Source: Rheinheimera sp. A13L (lineage in GTDB: Bacteria; Pseudomonadota; Gammaproteobacteria; Enterobacterales; Alteromonadaceae). From it: a stretch of 61,343 nt of DNA. The stretch covers positions 1-61,343 of the forward strand of contig NZ_AFHI01000022.1 of NCBI RefSeq assembly GCF_000217935.1, in the 5' to 3' direction. Position 1 is the stretch's first letter; each line of letters begins with the position of its first letter. This document shows, piece after piece, positions 10,553 through 19,958 of this stretch. A program made the translations under genes and the position numbers. Under the pieces are notes generated by a model that made no database searches, was not told the origin of the DNA, and saw nothing but the letters and a program-made list of their open reading frames with translations.

Positions 10553-11342
10553 AATTCTTGGTGCCTTGTTTGGCATGGCTCTGCTGAAGATCCCCGGTTT
10601 ATTTATTGGTTTACTGATAGGTCACTGGTTCGATAAATCCTATGGCGGAGCATTCGCCAGTCGTGGTGGTTTTAACGGTTTTTCCCGCGACAAGTCTGAG
10701 GCTCAGGGGATTTTCCGTTACAACACTTTTGCAGTGATGGGCCATATCGCTAAATCAAATGGGGTAGTCACTAAGTCCCATATTCAGCAAGCTACTGTTT
10801 TTATGGACCAATTAGGTTTAACTGCAACACAGAAGCAAGAGGCGCAGGCCGCATTTAGGGATGGTAAGCAGGCGGATTTTCCGTTGTTGGAACAACTGGC
10901 TGAATTCAGGTCTGTTTATCGCTCCAGGTCAGATGTACTGCTGATGTTTTTAGAAATTCAAATCAGTACTGCTTATGTCGATTTGTATTTAAGCAGTGCA
11001 GAACAAAAGATATTGACTCAGGTGGCATCTGCATTAGGCATCAATGCGGTTCAGTTTGAACAGATGCTCAGTCGTTATGAAGCTGAAGCCCGTTTTGCTA
11101 AAAACAGTAGCAACGGACCTGGGGATGCAGGAAGCCGTTTGACGGATGCTTATAAAATTTTAGGGATCAGCGCCGACAGTTCAGAGGTGCAGTTAAAAAA
11201 GACTTATAAAAAGCTGATGGCACAACATCATCCGGATAAACTGATGTCGCAGGGTTTGCCGCCAGAACTGATGGATGTGGCTAAACAAAAAACTCAGGAT
11301 ATTCAAGCGGCTTACGAGTTAATTCGTAAACAGCGTGGCTAA
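10542..11342 (+). CDS. djlA: Membrane-anchored DnaJ-like co-chaperone DjlA
   Basis: Type III J-protein that stimulates DnaK ATPase at the inner membrane; in enterobacteria it influences envelope stress signalling. Seen: one N-terminal TM with small-residue spacing (KIPGLFIGLLIGHWFD), a TerB-like helical middle about 65-180, and a C-terminal J domain with the HPD tripeptide in AQHHPDKL. The length of 266 is normal. The gene starts inside the end of murU and its stop overlaps a convergent DUF486 gene by 4 bases. Confidence 0.94.
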   Translation: MWGKILGALFGMALLKIPGLFIGLLIGHWFDKSYGGAFASRGGFNGFSRDKSEAQGIFRYNTFAVMGHIAKSNGVVTKSHIQQATVFMDQLGLTATQKQEAQAAFRDGKQADFPLLEQLAEFRSVYRSRSDVLLMFLEIQISTAYVDLYLSSAEQKILTQVASALGINAVQFEQMLSRYEAEARFAKNSSNGPGDAGSRLTDAYKILGISADSSEVQLKKTYKKLMAQHHPDKLMSQGLPPELMDVAKQKTQDIQAAYELIRKQRG

Positions 11343-11683
11343 TCGCGGAAAAACATGAAATACACAGCGCCCAGCAGACACAAGCCAGCATAGACATAAT
11401 TCCATTTAAAAGGCTCTCTCATATAGAACACTGCGAATGGAATAAAAACACTCAAAGTGATGACTTCCTGCAGAATTTTCAGCTGAGCCAGACTCAGCAC
11501 CTGGTGACCTATCCGGTTGGCTGGCACCATCAGCATATATTCAAATAAGGCTATACCCCAGGATACGGCGATCGCTACATACAAAGCTGAGCTTTTAAAG
11601 TGCTTGAGATGGCCATACCAGGCAAAAGTCATAAAAATATTACTGGCGGTCAGCAACAAGACCGTCTGGAGCAGAGGCGACAT
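11339..11683 (-). CDS. DMT-like DUF486 membrane protein
   Basis: Small integral membrane protein of 114 residues with four predicted TM helices, of the DUF486 family that resembles half of an EamA/SMR transporter. Motifs NIFMTFAWYGHLKH and YVYAGLCLLGAVYFMF match the family. No substrate is established. It is tail-to-tail with djlA (4-base overlap). Confidence 0.85.
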   Translation of the reverse strand: MSPLLQTVLLLTASNIFMTFAWYGHLKHFKSSALYVAIAVSWGIALFEYMLMVPANRIGHQVLSLAQLKILQEVITLSVFIPFAVFYMREPFKWNYVYAGLCLLGAVYFMFFRD

Positions 11684-11762
11684 AATCTGGTGTCTCCGGT
11701 GAAAAGGCTGGGAATAGCGGTGGTGAGTAGTTTAATAGATTTTTATCAGTGGAAAAATTAAT

Positions 11763-12530
11763 TTAATAACCCTGATAGCTTAACCAGCCATAAATCTCTT
11801 TGAATACACGCTGTTGGGTTTCAGCCTGTGCGATTAGCCCACTGATTTCCCGCTGGCGGTACAATAATTTCTGCTGTTGCCTGGCCAGTTGTTTACGTAG
11901 TTTCCACTGCGCTGCCACTTGCTGATTACCTTGTTGTTGCATCAAGTCCAGAGTGGGAACCTGCTGTTTTGCTATCGCCAGAGGTAAGCTGCGTTGTTGA
12001 TCTGCCGCAGGCAAATAGGCTTCGAGCAAAATCAGTGACTGAGGTTCCTGCAGTTTTTTATCGGCATAAAGCTGACTGATCAAAGCTGCGCTGCTGCCCT
12101 GGGCCACAACGATCACCGTACTGTTTTCTGCCATAGCGCTGGTCATTGCAACTTCAATGCGTTGTTGTAACTGGTTTTTGTAGTTTTCTAAGTCTTGTGT
12201 ATCATCGCTTAAAGGAGCGTCGGGCACTGCTATTGCCAAAGTGTCCCAACCATAGTCATTAAACTCTTTTCGTAACAAATTCAGATTTTTAGGGCTAGAC
12301 GCATGTTGTGACCAATCAGGAATAAACAACATAGTGCCTTTAACTTTTGCCGTAAATGCTGCTCTTTTTAATGCCAGAAAGCTTTTGTCACCAGCCAGCA
12401 GCTCTGTGATTTCATCTGCAGGTAATTGCCAACTCAGATCGGCCTTATGCCAGTCTTCCATAGACACAGCTTCAGTGACCTGAGCATACAGACTGAGTAA
12501 CAGCAAAAAAGCTAACATTTTCGATGACAT
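11763..12530 (-). CDS. DUF3530 family alpha/beta-hydrolase-like protein
   Basis: Exported protein of 255 residues with a signal peptide of about 22 residues (LLLLSLYAQVTEA). The family has an alpha/beta-hydrolase look: LFIPDWSQHA near residue 68, and VVAQGSSAALI about 140 where a GxSxG nucleophile elbow would be, here G-S-S. The C-terminal part is Gln-rich and charged, probably helical. Function unknown. It has its own start after a 145-base spacer and is not visibly in an operon with ompA-like. Confidence 0.78.
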   Translation of the reverse strand: MSSKMLAFLLLLSLYAQVTEAVSMEDWHKADLSWQLPADEITELLAGDKSFLALKRAAFTAKVKGTMLFIPDWSQHASSPKNLNLLRKEFNDYGWDTLAIAVPDAPLSDDTQDLENYKNQLQQRIEVAMTSAMAENSTVIVVAQGSSAALISQLYADKKLQEPQSLILLEAYLPAADQQRSLPLAIAKQQVPTLDLMQQQGNQQVAAQWKLRKQLARQQQKLLYRQREISGLIAQAETQQRVFKEIYGWLSYQGY

Positions 12531-12633
12531 AAGACGTTACTCTGAAAGTCGGAACCTGAGCAGGGTATCGGCAAAGTGCGACTAAACTTTATCGGACAGA
12601 CTGAGTTATAGCTGCAAAAGATGAGAATCAACC

Positions 12634-12662
12634 AAAAAAAAACCGCCTTGCGGCGGTTTTTC
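12634..12662. terminator. Rho-independent terminator of the ompA-like gene
   Basis: Perfect 8-bp stem AAACCGCC / GGCGGTTT at 12640-12647 and 12652-12659, loop TTGC. A-run on the left and T-run on the right, so it can work on either strand. It sits 14 bases past the minus-strand ompA-like stop. Confidence 0.92.
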
Positions 12663-12675
12663 GAAGCGGAAGAGA

Positions 12676-13743
12676 TTAACGCTCTACTTTTTCTTTGACA
12701 GTTGCGGTTACAACAGCTTCAATGCGGCGGTTAGCAGCGTGAGCAGCTGGAGTGTTACCTTCAACTTTTGGACGTGAAACACCGTAACCTTTTACTGTTA
12801 CACGATTAGCACTGATGCCATGTTCGTTTAACAATACTTTAGCTACTGCATCAGCACGACGCTCTGATAATTTCAGGTTGTATGCAGCGCCACCTACGTT
12901 AGAAGCGTGGCCACCGATTTCAACATCAGTACCAGGGAAACGCTTCAGGAAAGCTGCTAAGTCAGCGATTTCTGAGCTGTATTCTGGTTTGATTTCAGCT
13001 GAGTCATTAGCAAACTGCGCTTTTAACGTGAAGTTCACTTCTTTTTCAGTGAAGATTGAGCAACCATTTGCATCTACTTTATCAGTAGACGGAGTGCCCG
13101 GGCACAGGTCGCTTGAATCAGGAACACCGTCGTTATCACTGTCAGCAACAACTACTACAGGAGCCTGTACTGGCTCCGGAGCCGGAGTAGGTTCTGCAAC
13201 TGCTGGCGCTGAGCCAAACAGCATAGAAACACCAAGCTTGATGTTTGCATCGCCATAGCTGTCGTTAGTCAGACCCTGGAAACGGTTCATTTCAGCAAAT
13301 AAAGACACACGTTCGCCAACATAGTGACGGTAACCGACACCAATGTTTACAGCCTGAGTGTCACGGCTGCCTTCAACTTCAAAATGCTTCAAACCACCAA
13401 CAAGGTACATACCAGTGCCAGCGATGTTGTATAACGCATCTACACCAAAACGGTCTGCATCAAACTTGTTGTCAGAAATTAACTGTTCCAGACGGTCTCT
13501 TGCGTATTCAAAACGCACAGCCCAGGTTTCGTCGATGTTGTAGCCAAGCTCGAAACCGTAACCGAAACCCTTATCCAGGTAGTTCCATTCAAGAGATTCA
13601 GTCTTGTCACCGTCTGGCAGGTAGTATTCAGCGAAAACTGAACCAAAAGCACGGTCAGTTACAACTGGCTTTGAACTATTTGCTAAAACAGTGGTCGATA
13701 ATAAAGTTGCCATAATGGCAATTGCGCTAGTACTTAGTTTCAT
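12676..13743 (-). CDS. OmpA family outer-membrane protein
   Basis: Two-domain outer-membrane protein of 355 residues. Seen: signal peptide ending about residue 21 (STTVLA), an 8-strand-type barrel to about 185, a Pro/Val-rich hinge, a thrombospondin type-3 calcium repeat (DSDNDGVPDSSDLCPGTP, about 205), and a peptidoglycan-binding OmpA C-domain with the NxxLSxxRAxxV motif (NLKLSERRADAV) at about 290. Likely structural, anchoring outer membrane to murein. A strong TAGGAGATATGG ribosome site precedes the ATG, and a strong terminator follows, suggesting high expression. Confidence 0.93.
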   Translation of the reverse strand: MKLSTSAIAIMATLLSTTVLANSSKPVVTDRAFGSVFAEYYLPDGDKTESLEWNYLDKGFGYGFELGYNIDETWAVRFEYARDRLEQLISDNKFDADRFGVDALYNIAGTGMYLVGGLKHFEVEGSRDTQAVNIGVGYRHYVGERVSLFAEMNRFQGLTNDSYGDANIKLGVSMLFGSAPAVAEPTPAPEPVQAPVVVVADSDNDGVPDSSDLCPGTPSTDKVDANGCSIFTEKEVNFTLKAQFANDSAEIKPEYSSEIADLAAFLKRFPGTDVEIGGHASNVGGAAYNLKLSERRADAVAKVLLNEHGISANRVTVKGYGVSRPKVEGNTPAAHAANRRIEAVVTATVKEKVER

Positions 13744-13876
13744 CCATATCTCCTAAGAGTCAATTTCGGCGGCCATTCTGTTTGCTTAAAAAATTTAAGC
13801 AAAGTTAGTCGCTCGTTATTACAAGTTTTTGTCCGATATCCATCGGTTTACTCACATCGGTACCAAGTTTACCTTA

Positions 13877-13905
13877 AAAAACTGAACCTTAGGTTAACAG
13901 TTTTC
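13877..13905 (-). terminator. Terminator downstream of rluA
   Basis: Arms AAAACTG-AACC (13878-13888) and GGTT-AA-CAGTTTT (13892-13904), loop TTA, with a 2-base bulge. Read on the minus strand the stem is followed by further T residues. It lies 24 bases after the rluA stop and before the ompA-like promoter region. Confidence 0.75.
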
Positions 13906-13928
13906 TTCATTGCCTTTTTATCCTGATG

Positions 13929-14582
13929 CTAAAACGGGCAATCAACCTCAAAATATAGCTCAGTTCCTGAAGTGGGGTGTCTTAGCTTCAGAGAACTGGC
14001 ATGTAATTGAAGTCGGGCTACTGAACATTTTCCTTGTTCAGTTCCATAAAACTTATCCCCAAGTATCGGATGTCCCAACCATAACATATGCACCCGCAGC
14101 TGATGCGAACGTCCTGTAATGGGAGTAAGTTCTACTTTCGTTTGGTGTGAAGTACGCTCCAGCACCTTAAAATACGTTAAAGAAGGCTTACCGGATCCAA
14201 AGTGCACCATTTGTTTGGGCCGGTTGGGCCAGTCACAGATTAAAGGCAAATCAACAACACCTGAATCGACTGAAACCTGACCTTCTAATCGGGCTAAATA
14301 GCGTTTTTTCGTCTGACGTAATTCAAACTGCCTGTTTAAATCACGCTGACTCTGAGCATGCATTGCCATTACAACCAGACCTGAAGTTGCCATATCCAAC
14401 CTGTGCACTATTCGTGCTTGCGGCCAAACCAGACGTACGCGGTACTCGAGGCTGTCTTTATGTTCAGGCGCCTTGCCCGGCACTGTCAGCAAACCACTGG
14501 GTTTATTCAGGAGTAAAATATCATCATCCTGATACACTATGTCCAGATAAGGTTCTGTTGGTGGTTTATACTCAAGCAACAT
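13929..14582 (-). CDS. rluA: Dual-specificity 23S rRNA/tRNA pseudouridine synthase RluA
   Basis: Makes pseudouridine at 23S rRNA position 746 and tRNA position 32. The catalytic Asp is in HRLDMATSG; PLICDWPNRPKQ and PITGRSHQLRVHM match E. coli RluA closely, and the length of about 217 fits RluA rather than the longer RluC/RluD. I prefer ATG at 14582 by alignment with RluA (M..EY.PP..P); an in-frame GTG at 14591 adds three residues. It follows rapA by about 11 bases, the usual rapA-rluA pair. Confidence 0.94.
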   Translation of the reverse strand: MLLEYKPPTEPYLDIVYQDDDILLLNKPSGLLTVPGKAPEHKDSLEYRVRLVWPQARIVHRLDMATSGLVVMAMHAQSQRDLNRQFELRQTKKRYLARLEGQVSVDSGVVDLPLICDWPNRPKQMVHFGSGKPSLTYFKVLERTSHQTKVELTPITGRSHQLRVHMLWLGHPILGDKFYGTEQGKCSVARLQLHASSLKLRHPTSGTELYFEVDCPF

Positions 14583-14593
14583 TATATTCACTT

Positions 14594-17509
14594 TTAGTCA
14601 TGGCTGACAACCACGACCCTCAGCGCATCAAATTTTAACCTGGCTTTACTGATGTAATCTGTTAATTCTTGTTGCTGTTGTTGTAAATGTGCAATTTCTT
14701 CCGGCCGCACAGACGGATTCAGCTTCTGCAGTGCCTGTAAACGCTCTATTTGAGCCTTTAATTTCTGCTGCATTAATTCCTGGGCTTGTTGCTGTACTTC
14801 GATAAGGCGCACAGTGGCCTGCTCCACAGCTTTACCTATCAAAGGGTGAATAAAGCTTTGTAAAGCTTTCACCATCTTGGCTGCAGGTTGTCTGCCTACA
14901 GGCTTGAGTTGCTTATTAAACTGTTCAAAACCCACATTTGCAGCCAGATTTTTCCCATTTTTTTCCAACAACAAACGCACAGGAGTGACAGGTAAATAAC
15001 GACCCAGTTGCAGCTCTTTTGGCGCGCTGGCTTCTACGATAAAGATGAATTCAACAAAATAAGTACCGGCAGGCAAAGCTTTATTTGGTAATAAAGCCAC
15101 AGAGCTGTTGCCCATTTGCTCATTGGTCAGGATATCTAAAGTGCCTTGAACCATAGGGTGATCCCAGCTTAAAAACTGAATATCTTCCTGTGCCAAAGCA
15201 GTGGCCCGGTCAAAGGTAACGCTGACTCCATCGTCGTCCAGCATAGGGTAGTGGCTGTGTAAGTGTTCTGACATGGTCAGCACCATACTGTTTTCACCGC
15301 GGTCGTCCTGATTCACACCCAGCACATCCCATGCCCGCAACATAAACATCGGCAGGCGGGTTTCATCATCCAGAGTGGCAATAGCACTGGCCAGCTCGTC
15401 GGCTTTACCACGACCCGAACTATTGATTTCCAGCAGCTTGTCACGGCCTTGTTCCAGCTTTTGTTTGAGTTGCTGGTTCAACTCAGCACTTTTTGCGATT
15501 AGCGCCTGAACTGCTTCCTTGTCCATAACGTTGGCAGAGAGGCGTTCAAACAGTTCAGTGGATAGATGTTCAAACACTGAGCGACCAGTTTGACAGGTCT
15601 GGCTTAATGCTTGTAAACCTTGCTGATACCAGTCCAGCAGCACTTGCTGCGGATGATCGGCAAAATAAGGGATATGGATTTGAATATCCTGCGTCTGACC
15701 TATACGGTCCAGGCGACCTATTCGTTGCTCCAGTAAATCCGGGTTCAGTGGTAAATCAAATAACACCAGATGATGAGCAAACTGGAAGTTACGGCCTTCA
15801 CTACCAATTTCTGAACAAATCAGCATTTGAGCGCTGTTATCTTCCTGAGCAAAATAAGCGGCAGCCATATCCCGCTCGACAATAGTCATGCCTTCATGAA
15901 ATACCGATGCGCGAATACCTTCACGAACCCGAACTGCCTCTTCCAGTGCGATAGCTGTATCAGCATGAGCACAGATCAATAAAAATTTGCTGCGTTTATG
16001 TTGTTTCAGTAACGCAATCAGGTGGTCAACCCTTGGATCAAACTGCCACCAACTGCTGGCTTTGCCTTCAAACTCCTGAAATACCCGCTCAGGGAATAAA
16101 CTGGCTTTGGCTTTTTGCTCGAGGCTTTGTTGTTTATTAAAGGCTTGCTGTACTTTTAACGCGTTTTTATATTGCTCAGGCAGTTCCATCGCAACGGTTT
16201 GCGGCTGGCGCTGTGGAAAGCCTGAAATAGCACTGCGACTATTGCGGAACAAAATCCGGCCTGTGCCATGACGGTCCAGTAATTGATTTAACAGCTGTTG
16301 CTTCGCCTGCTCTGTTTCATCTGGAGTACTGGCAGAGTTTTGTAATGTGACTAACGCCGCCTTAATATCACTTTCCGCCAACAAATGACTTAGAGCTTTA
16401 GCAGATATATCACTCAATGGATTTTGATCCAGTACAGCAGCAGCTAAATCAGCGATATGTTTGTAGCTTTGCTCTTGTGCAATAAACGCCTGATAGTCAT
16501 GGAAACGATTCGGGTCTAACAAGCGTAAGCGGGCAAAATGGCTTTGATGGCCCAACTGATCCGGAGTGGCCGTTAGCAAAATTAAACCTGCGGTGCCTTC
16601 AGCCAGTTCTTCAATACGCTGGTATTCGGTGCTGGATGCTTCTTCGCTCCACTGCAAATGGTGGGCTTCATCCACCACTAATAAGTCCCAATCGGCGTCC
16701 ACAGCTTTTTGATGATGGCTGCGTTTTTTCACCAGAAACTCAAGGCTGGTTAATACCAGTTGCTCGGTTTCAAACGGATTGCCGCCATCCAGAGAGGATT
16801 CAACACAACGTTCATCATCAAAAATAGAAAACTTCAGGTTAAAACGACGCAACATTTCCACCAGCCACTGATGTTGAAGTGACTCAGGCACAACGACCAG
16901 CACTCGTTTGGCTAAACCAGCCAGTACCTGCTGGTGAATAATCAAACCTGCTTCAATGGTCTTACCTAAACCCACTTCGTCAGCCAGCAGTACTCGGGGG
17001 GCATGACGTTTGGCTACTTCTTCAGCGATATAAAGCTGGTGTGGAATAAGGCTCATCCGGCCGCCCACTAAGCCTTGCAAGGTGCTTTGTTGTTGCTGGT
17101 GTAAATGTTGCCAGCTTTGAAAACGCAAAGGGAAAGTTTCAAAACGGTCGACCTGACCGGCAAATAAACGGTCCTGAGGCTGACTGAAACTGATGAAATG
17201 ATCGAGGAATAATTCACGCAAAGCCACTGTTTCCTCTGTGTCAGTGCGGGTGCCATGATAGATAAAGCAGTCGTTTTTGCTTTCCACTTCACTGATTAAT
17301 ACTGAGAAACCTTCGGCACTTTTGACTGTATCGCCCGGGTTAAACTGTACACGGGTCAGCGGCGCTTCCAAAATAGAGTACAGACGGTTTTCACCACTGG
17401 CCGGGAACAGCAAAGTCAGCATCCTGCCTTCCTGCCCAATCACAGTACCTAAACCTAAATCCGACTCACTGTCGCTGATCCAACGTTGACCCAAAGCAAA
17501 TTTTATCAT
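14594..17509 (-). CDS. rapA: RNA polymerase-associated helicase RapA
   Basis: Swi2/Snf2 ATPase that binds RNA polymerase and helps recycle stalled or post-termination complexes. Seen: N-terminal Tudor-like region, Walker A in ADEVGLGKTIEAG at about 175, DEAH box in VVDEAHHLQW, and the C-terminal helicase motif VI (EQRIGRLDRIGQ). The 971-residue length is the family norm. First gene of the rapA-rluA unit, divergent from phoH across 276 bases in which I see no other gene. Confidence 0.97.
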   Translation of the reverse strand: MIKFALGQRWISDSESDLGLGTVIGQEGRMLTLLFPASGENRLYSILEAPLTRVQFNPGDTVKSAEGFSVLISEVESKNDCFIYHGTRTDTEETVALRELFLDHFISFSQPQDRLFAGQVDRFETFPLRFQSWQHLHQQQQSTLQGLVGGRMSLIPHQLYIAEEVAKRHAPRVLLADEVGLGKTIEAGLIIHQQVLAGLAKRVLVVVPESLQHQWLVEMLRRFNLKFSIFDDERCVESSLDGGNPFETEQLVLTSLEFLVKKRSHHQKAVDADWDLLVVDEAHHLQWSEEASSTEYQRIEELAEGTAGLILLTATPDQLGHQSHFARLRLLDPNRFHDYQAFIAQEQSYKHIADLAAAVLDQNPLSDISAKALSHLLAESDIKAALVTLQNSASTPDETEQAKQQLLNQLLDRHGTGRILFRNSRSAISGFPQRQPQTVAMELPEQYKNALKVQQAFNKQQSLEQKAKASLFPERVFQEFEGKASSWWQFDPRVDHLIALLKQHKRSKFLLICAHADTAIALEEAVRVREGIRASVFHEGMTIVERDMAAAYFAQEDNSAQMLICSEIGSEGRNFQFAHHLVLFDLPLNPDLLEQRIGRLDRIGQTQDIQIHIPYFADHPQQVLLDWYQQGLQALSQTCQTGRSVFEHLSTELFERLSANVMDKEAVQALIAKSAELNQQLKQKLEQGRDKLLEINSSGRGKADELASAIATLDDETRLPMFMLRAWDVLGVNQDDRGENSMVLTMSEHLHSHYPMLDDDGVSVTFDRATALAQEDIQFLSWDHPMVQGTLDILTNEQMGNSSVALLPNKALPAGTYFVEFIFIVEASAPKELQLGRYLPVTPVRLLLEKNGKNLAANVGFEQFNKQLKPVGRQPAAKMVKALQSFIHPLIGKAVEQATVRLIEVQQQAQELMQQKLKAQIERLQALQKLNPSVRPEEIAHLQQQQQELTDYISKARLKFDALRVVVVSHD

Positions 17510-17785
17510 CTTGTCCTCACTGCAGAAAATGGCGCGCCATGGTACAGCGAAATGCCTGAGACCGCATCAGCTGTGATGACGTATTTTTTCCATAGATTAA
17601 AAATCGTCATCTATTGGTCATACAGACAGTGCATTTTTGCTCTAAGCTTAGATCAAATGAACAAAAGCACTGACATCTTCCTTCCCACTGAACCAAAACA
17701 TCAGGGAGCCAGTCAGAGTTGAAGTAAGGATTGTTGTATTTTGCCATGTACTTTCATGGTTTTTATTGTTGCTAAGGAGCTGCTT

Positions 17786-19177
17786 ATGGCGCGAAGAAGA
17801 GCTAAAGATAAAAAAATATACGTTCTGGACACCAACATTCTGCTGCATGAACCTTTCGCCTTCTTAAACTTTCAGGAACACGACGTTGTCATCCCGATGA
17901 CAGTGCTCGAAGAATTAGACCATATCAAAGACAAACACAAAGACGTCAGCCGTGAAGCCCGTATTGCCATTCGTGCGCTGGAAGATGTACTCAAAGACGC
18001 TTCACCTGAAGAGATGCTGCTGGGGGTTGCTTTACCTTGCCATCTTGAAGAAAAAAATGCCGGTCATTTGTTTATTATCAACGACCATCATATCAGTGAC
18101 CAAATTCCAGGCTTGCCTGGTGGCGAAAACGATCATCTGATTATTAATACCGCCTTATTTTTACAAAGGGAAAAAGCGCCAACCAAAGTCATACTGGTGA
18201 CCAAAGACATTAATATGCGCCTGAAAGCGAAAGGGGCAGGGCTGAAGCTGGTTGAAGATTACCGTACTGACCAGTTGATTGACGATGTGCGGTTTTTATA
18301 CAAAGGCTATTACAAGTTTTCTGGCGATTTTTGGTCTGTAGTCAAAGATTGCCGCACCCACAACGAAGGTCGTGATACCTACCATTTTGTGCCTCGCTCC
18401 GTATTGCCTAATGCGTACCTGAATGAATACCTGATTGATGAAGCCGAAACTTTTGCGGGCCGTGTGCTGGAAATTAACGAACAGGAAATCAAAATTCTCG
18501 ATTTAGGTTTTGAACGCCTGATGCACAAACACGCCTGGGGTATCCACCCGAAAAATATTTATCAGGCGATGGCGCTGAACGCTCTGCTGGACCCGGATAT
18601 GGATCTAGTGATCCTGACCGGGCCTGCAGGTTGTGGTAAAACTCTGATTGCTTTGGCTGCCGCGCTGGAACTGGTGATTGAAAAGGGGCTGTACGACAAA
18701 GTGATAGTCACCCGTAATACACCGGAAATAGCTGAATCTATAGGCTTTTTACCCGGAACTGAAGAAGAGAAAATGGCACCTTGGCTGGCTGCTATTACCG
18801 ATTCATTGGAAGTGTTGCATAAAACCGATGAGCACCCTCATGCCAGTGTGCAATACATTATGGACAAGGCTAATATCCAGTTTAAGTCAGTGAACTTTAT
18901 GCGCGGCCGAAGTATTCAGAACGCGATAGTACTGTTGGATGAATGTCAGAACTTAAGTGCGGCTCAGCTGAAAACCATCATCACCCGTTGTGGTGAAGGC
19001 ACTAAGCTGATTTGTTCGGGTAACCTGTCACAAATAGACAGCAACTACCTGACTGCCGTAACTTCCGGTTTAACTTACATCGTAGAGCGTTTCAAAAACT
19101 TTGAGGGCAGCACAACTGTTAATCTGAATGGGGTAGTGCGAAGCAGGTTGGCATCTTTTGCTGAGGCTAATTTGTAA
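17786..19177 (+). CDS. PhoH family PIN-ATPase
   Basis: Fusion of an N-terminal PIN nuclease domain (VLDTNILLHEP near residue 12) with a C-terminal PhoH-type RNA helicase/ATPase (Walker A GPAGCGKTLIA, Walker B LLDECQNLS). PhoH2-like proteins unwind and cleave RNA. The start at 17786 has a textbook AAGGAG six bases upstream; an extension to 17741 has no such signal. A bidirectional terminator follows. Confidence 0.93.
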   Translation: MARRRAKDKKIYVLDTNILLHEPFAFLNFQEHDVVIPMTVLEELDHIKDKHKDVSREARIAIRALEDVLKDASPEEMLLGVALPCHLEEKNAGHLFIINDHHISDQIPGLPGGENDHLIINTALFLQREKAPTKVILVTKDINMRLKAKGAGLKLVEDYRTDQLIDDVRFLYKGYYKFSGDFWSVVKDCRTHNEGRDTYHFVPRSVLPNAYLNEYLIDEAETFAGRVLEINEQEIKILDLGFERLMHKHAWGIHPKNIYQAMALNALLDPDMDLVILTGPAGCGKTLIALAAALELVIEKGLYDKVIVTRNTPEIAESIGFLPGTEEEKMAPWLAAITDSLEVLHKTDEHPHASVQYIMDKANIQFKSVNFMRGRSIQNAIVLLDECQNLSAAQLKTIITRCGEGTKLICSGNLSQIDSNYLTAVTSGLTYIVERFKNFEGSTTVNLNGVVRSRLASFAEANL

Positions 19178-19184
19178 AGGATTT

Positions 19185-19216
19185 AAAAAAGCCCCGCTTT
19201 GTTGCGGGGCTATTCT
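19185..19216. terminator. Bidirectional terminator between convergent genes
   Basis: Perfect 7-bp stem GCCCCGC / GCGGGGC (19191-19197 and 19204-19210), loop TTTGTT, A-run to the left and T-rich sequence to the right. It serves phoH on plus and the anchored protein on minus. Confidence 0.92.
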
Positions 19217-19219
19217 TTA

Positions 19220-19876
19220 TTAAACGACTTTAAGTTTGCGCCTGCTCAGAGCTATACCAACCAATGCCACCAGACTTAACCAGCCCAGACTGCCGCTGTC
19301 TTCTTTGATTATCACAACTTGTGGTTTGTCATAAGAATAATCTTCCAGCGGAAGTTCTGCTAAAGCGGGTTCGTCGAATCCCGAAATTTCGGCTAACAAA
19401 TCGTTGTAATCCGCATCATAAATCCGGATCACCAGATCGTAATAGGCTGGTGGCAGGCTATGCAGTAGCTCACTTTCTATCGCAAACCAGTCGTCTGCAC
19501 TGGTGCCGTATAAAGTAAATACCGAACTGGTATGAATAATAACTTCCGGGGCTCCGGCGCGTTTCAGTGCAAAATGGGCATAGACAGGCACAGAGTTGTA
19601 GTTAGTGTCGGCGTCAAAGCGGACATAGAGGCTATGATAAAAGCCGTTATCATTTAAATCTGCATCAAACGAAATATCTATGCTATCAAACCATACATTG
19701 TTTTCGACACGTTGAATTAAGGCGCCGCTGCTGCGCAGTGTCGCTTTAGGTTTGGCTGTCGCCGCCACTTGTGATGGCAGCTTAAATGACTCTTTAGTGG
19801 ATGCGACTTCTGCAGGCGCGGCCAAAGTAACAAAGGGCATTACAGCAAATAAACTGACCAGAAAAAATTTACGCAT
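19220..19876 (-). CDS. Surface protein with C-terminal sorting-type anchor
   Basis: Exported protein of 218 residues: signal peptide 1-20 (MRKFFLVSLFAVMPFVTLAA), a central beta-rich domain with many Asp/Tyr residues, and a C-terminal tripartite tail: polar linker, SGSLGWLSLVALVGIALS hydrophobic span, then RRKLKVV. The tail resembles the GlyGly-CTERM/rhombosortase or 'choice-of-anchor H' type, which I recall from Shewanella and relatives. The ATG at 19876 has AGGAGG just upstream; longer readings run through the neighbour's region. Function unknown. Confidence 0.75.
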   Translation of the reverse strand: MRKFFLVSLFAVMPFVTLAAPAEVASTKESFKLPSQVAATAKPKATLRSSGALIQRVENNVWFDSIDISFDADLNDNGFYHSLYVRFDADTNYNSVPVYAHFALKRAGAPEVIIHTSSVFTLYGTSADDWFAIESELLHSLPPAYYDLVIRIYDADYNDLLAEISGFDEPALAELPLEDYSYDKPQVVIIKEDSGSLGWLSLVALVGIALSRRKLKVV

Positions 19877-19958
19877 ACACAGAGCCTCCTTAGCTTTGGT
19901 ATCATTACAGGCCAAGGGCCATGAATACTGGCTGAACTCTTTTTTAAGTGAAAATATT

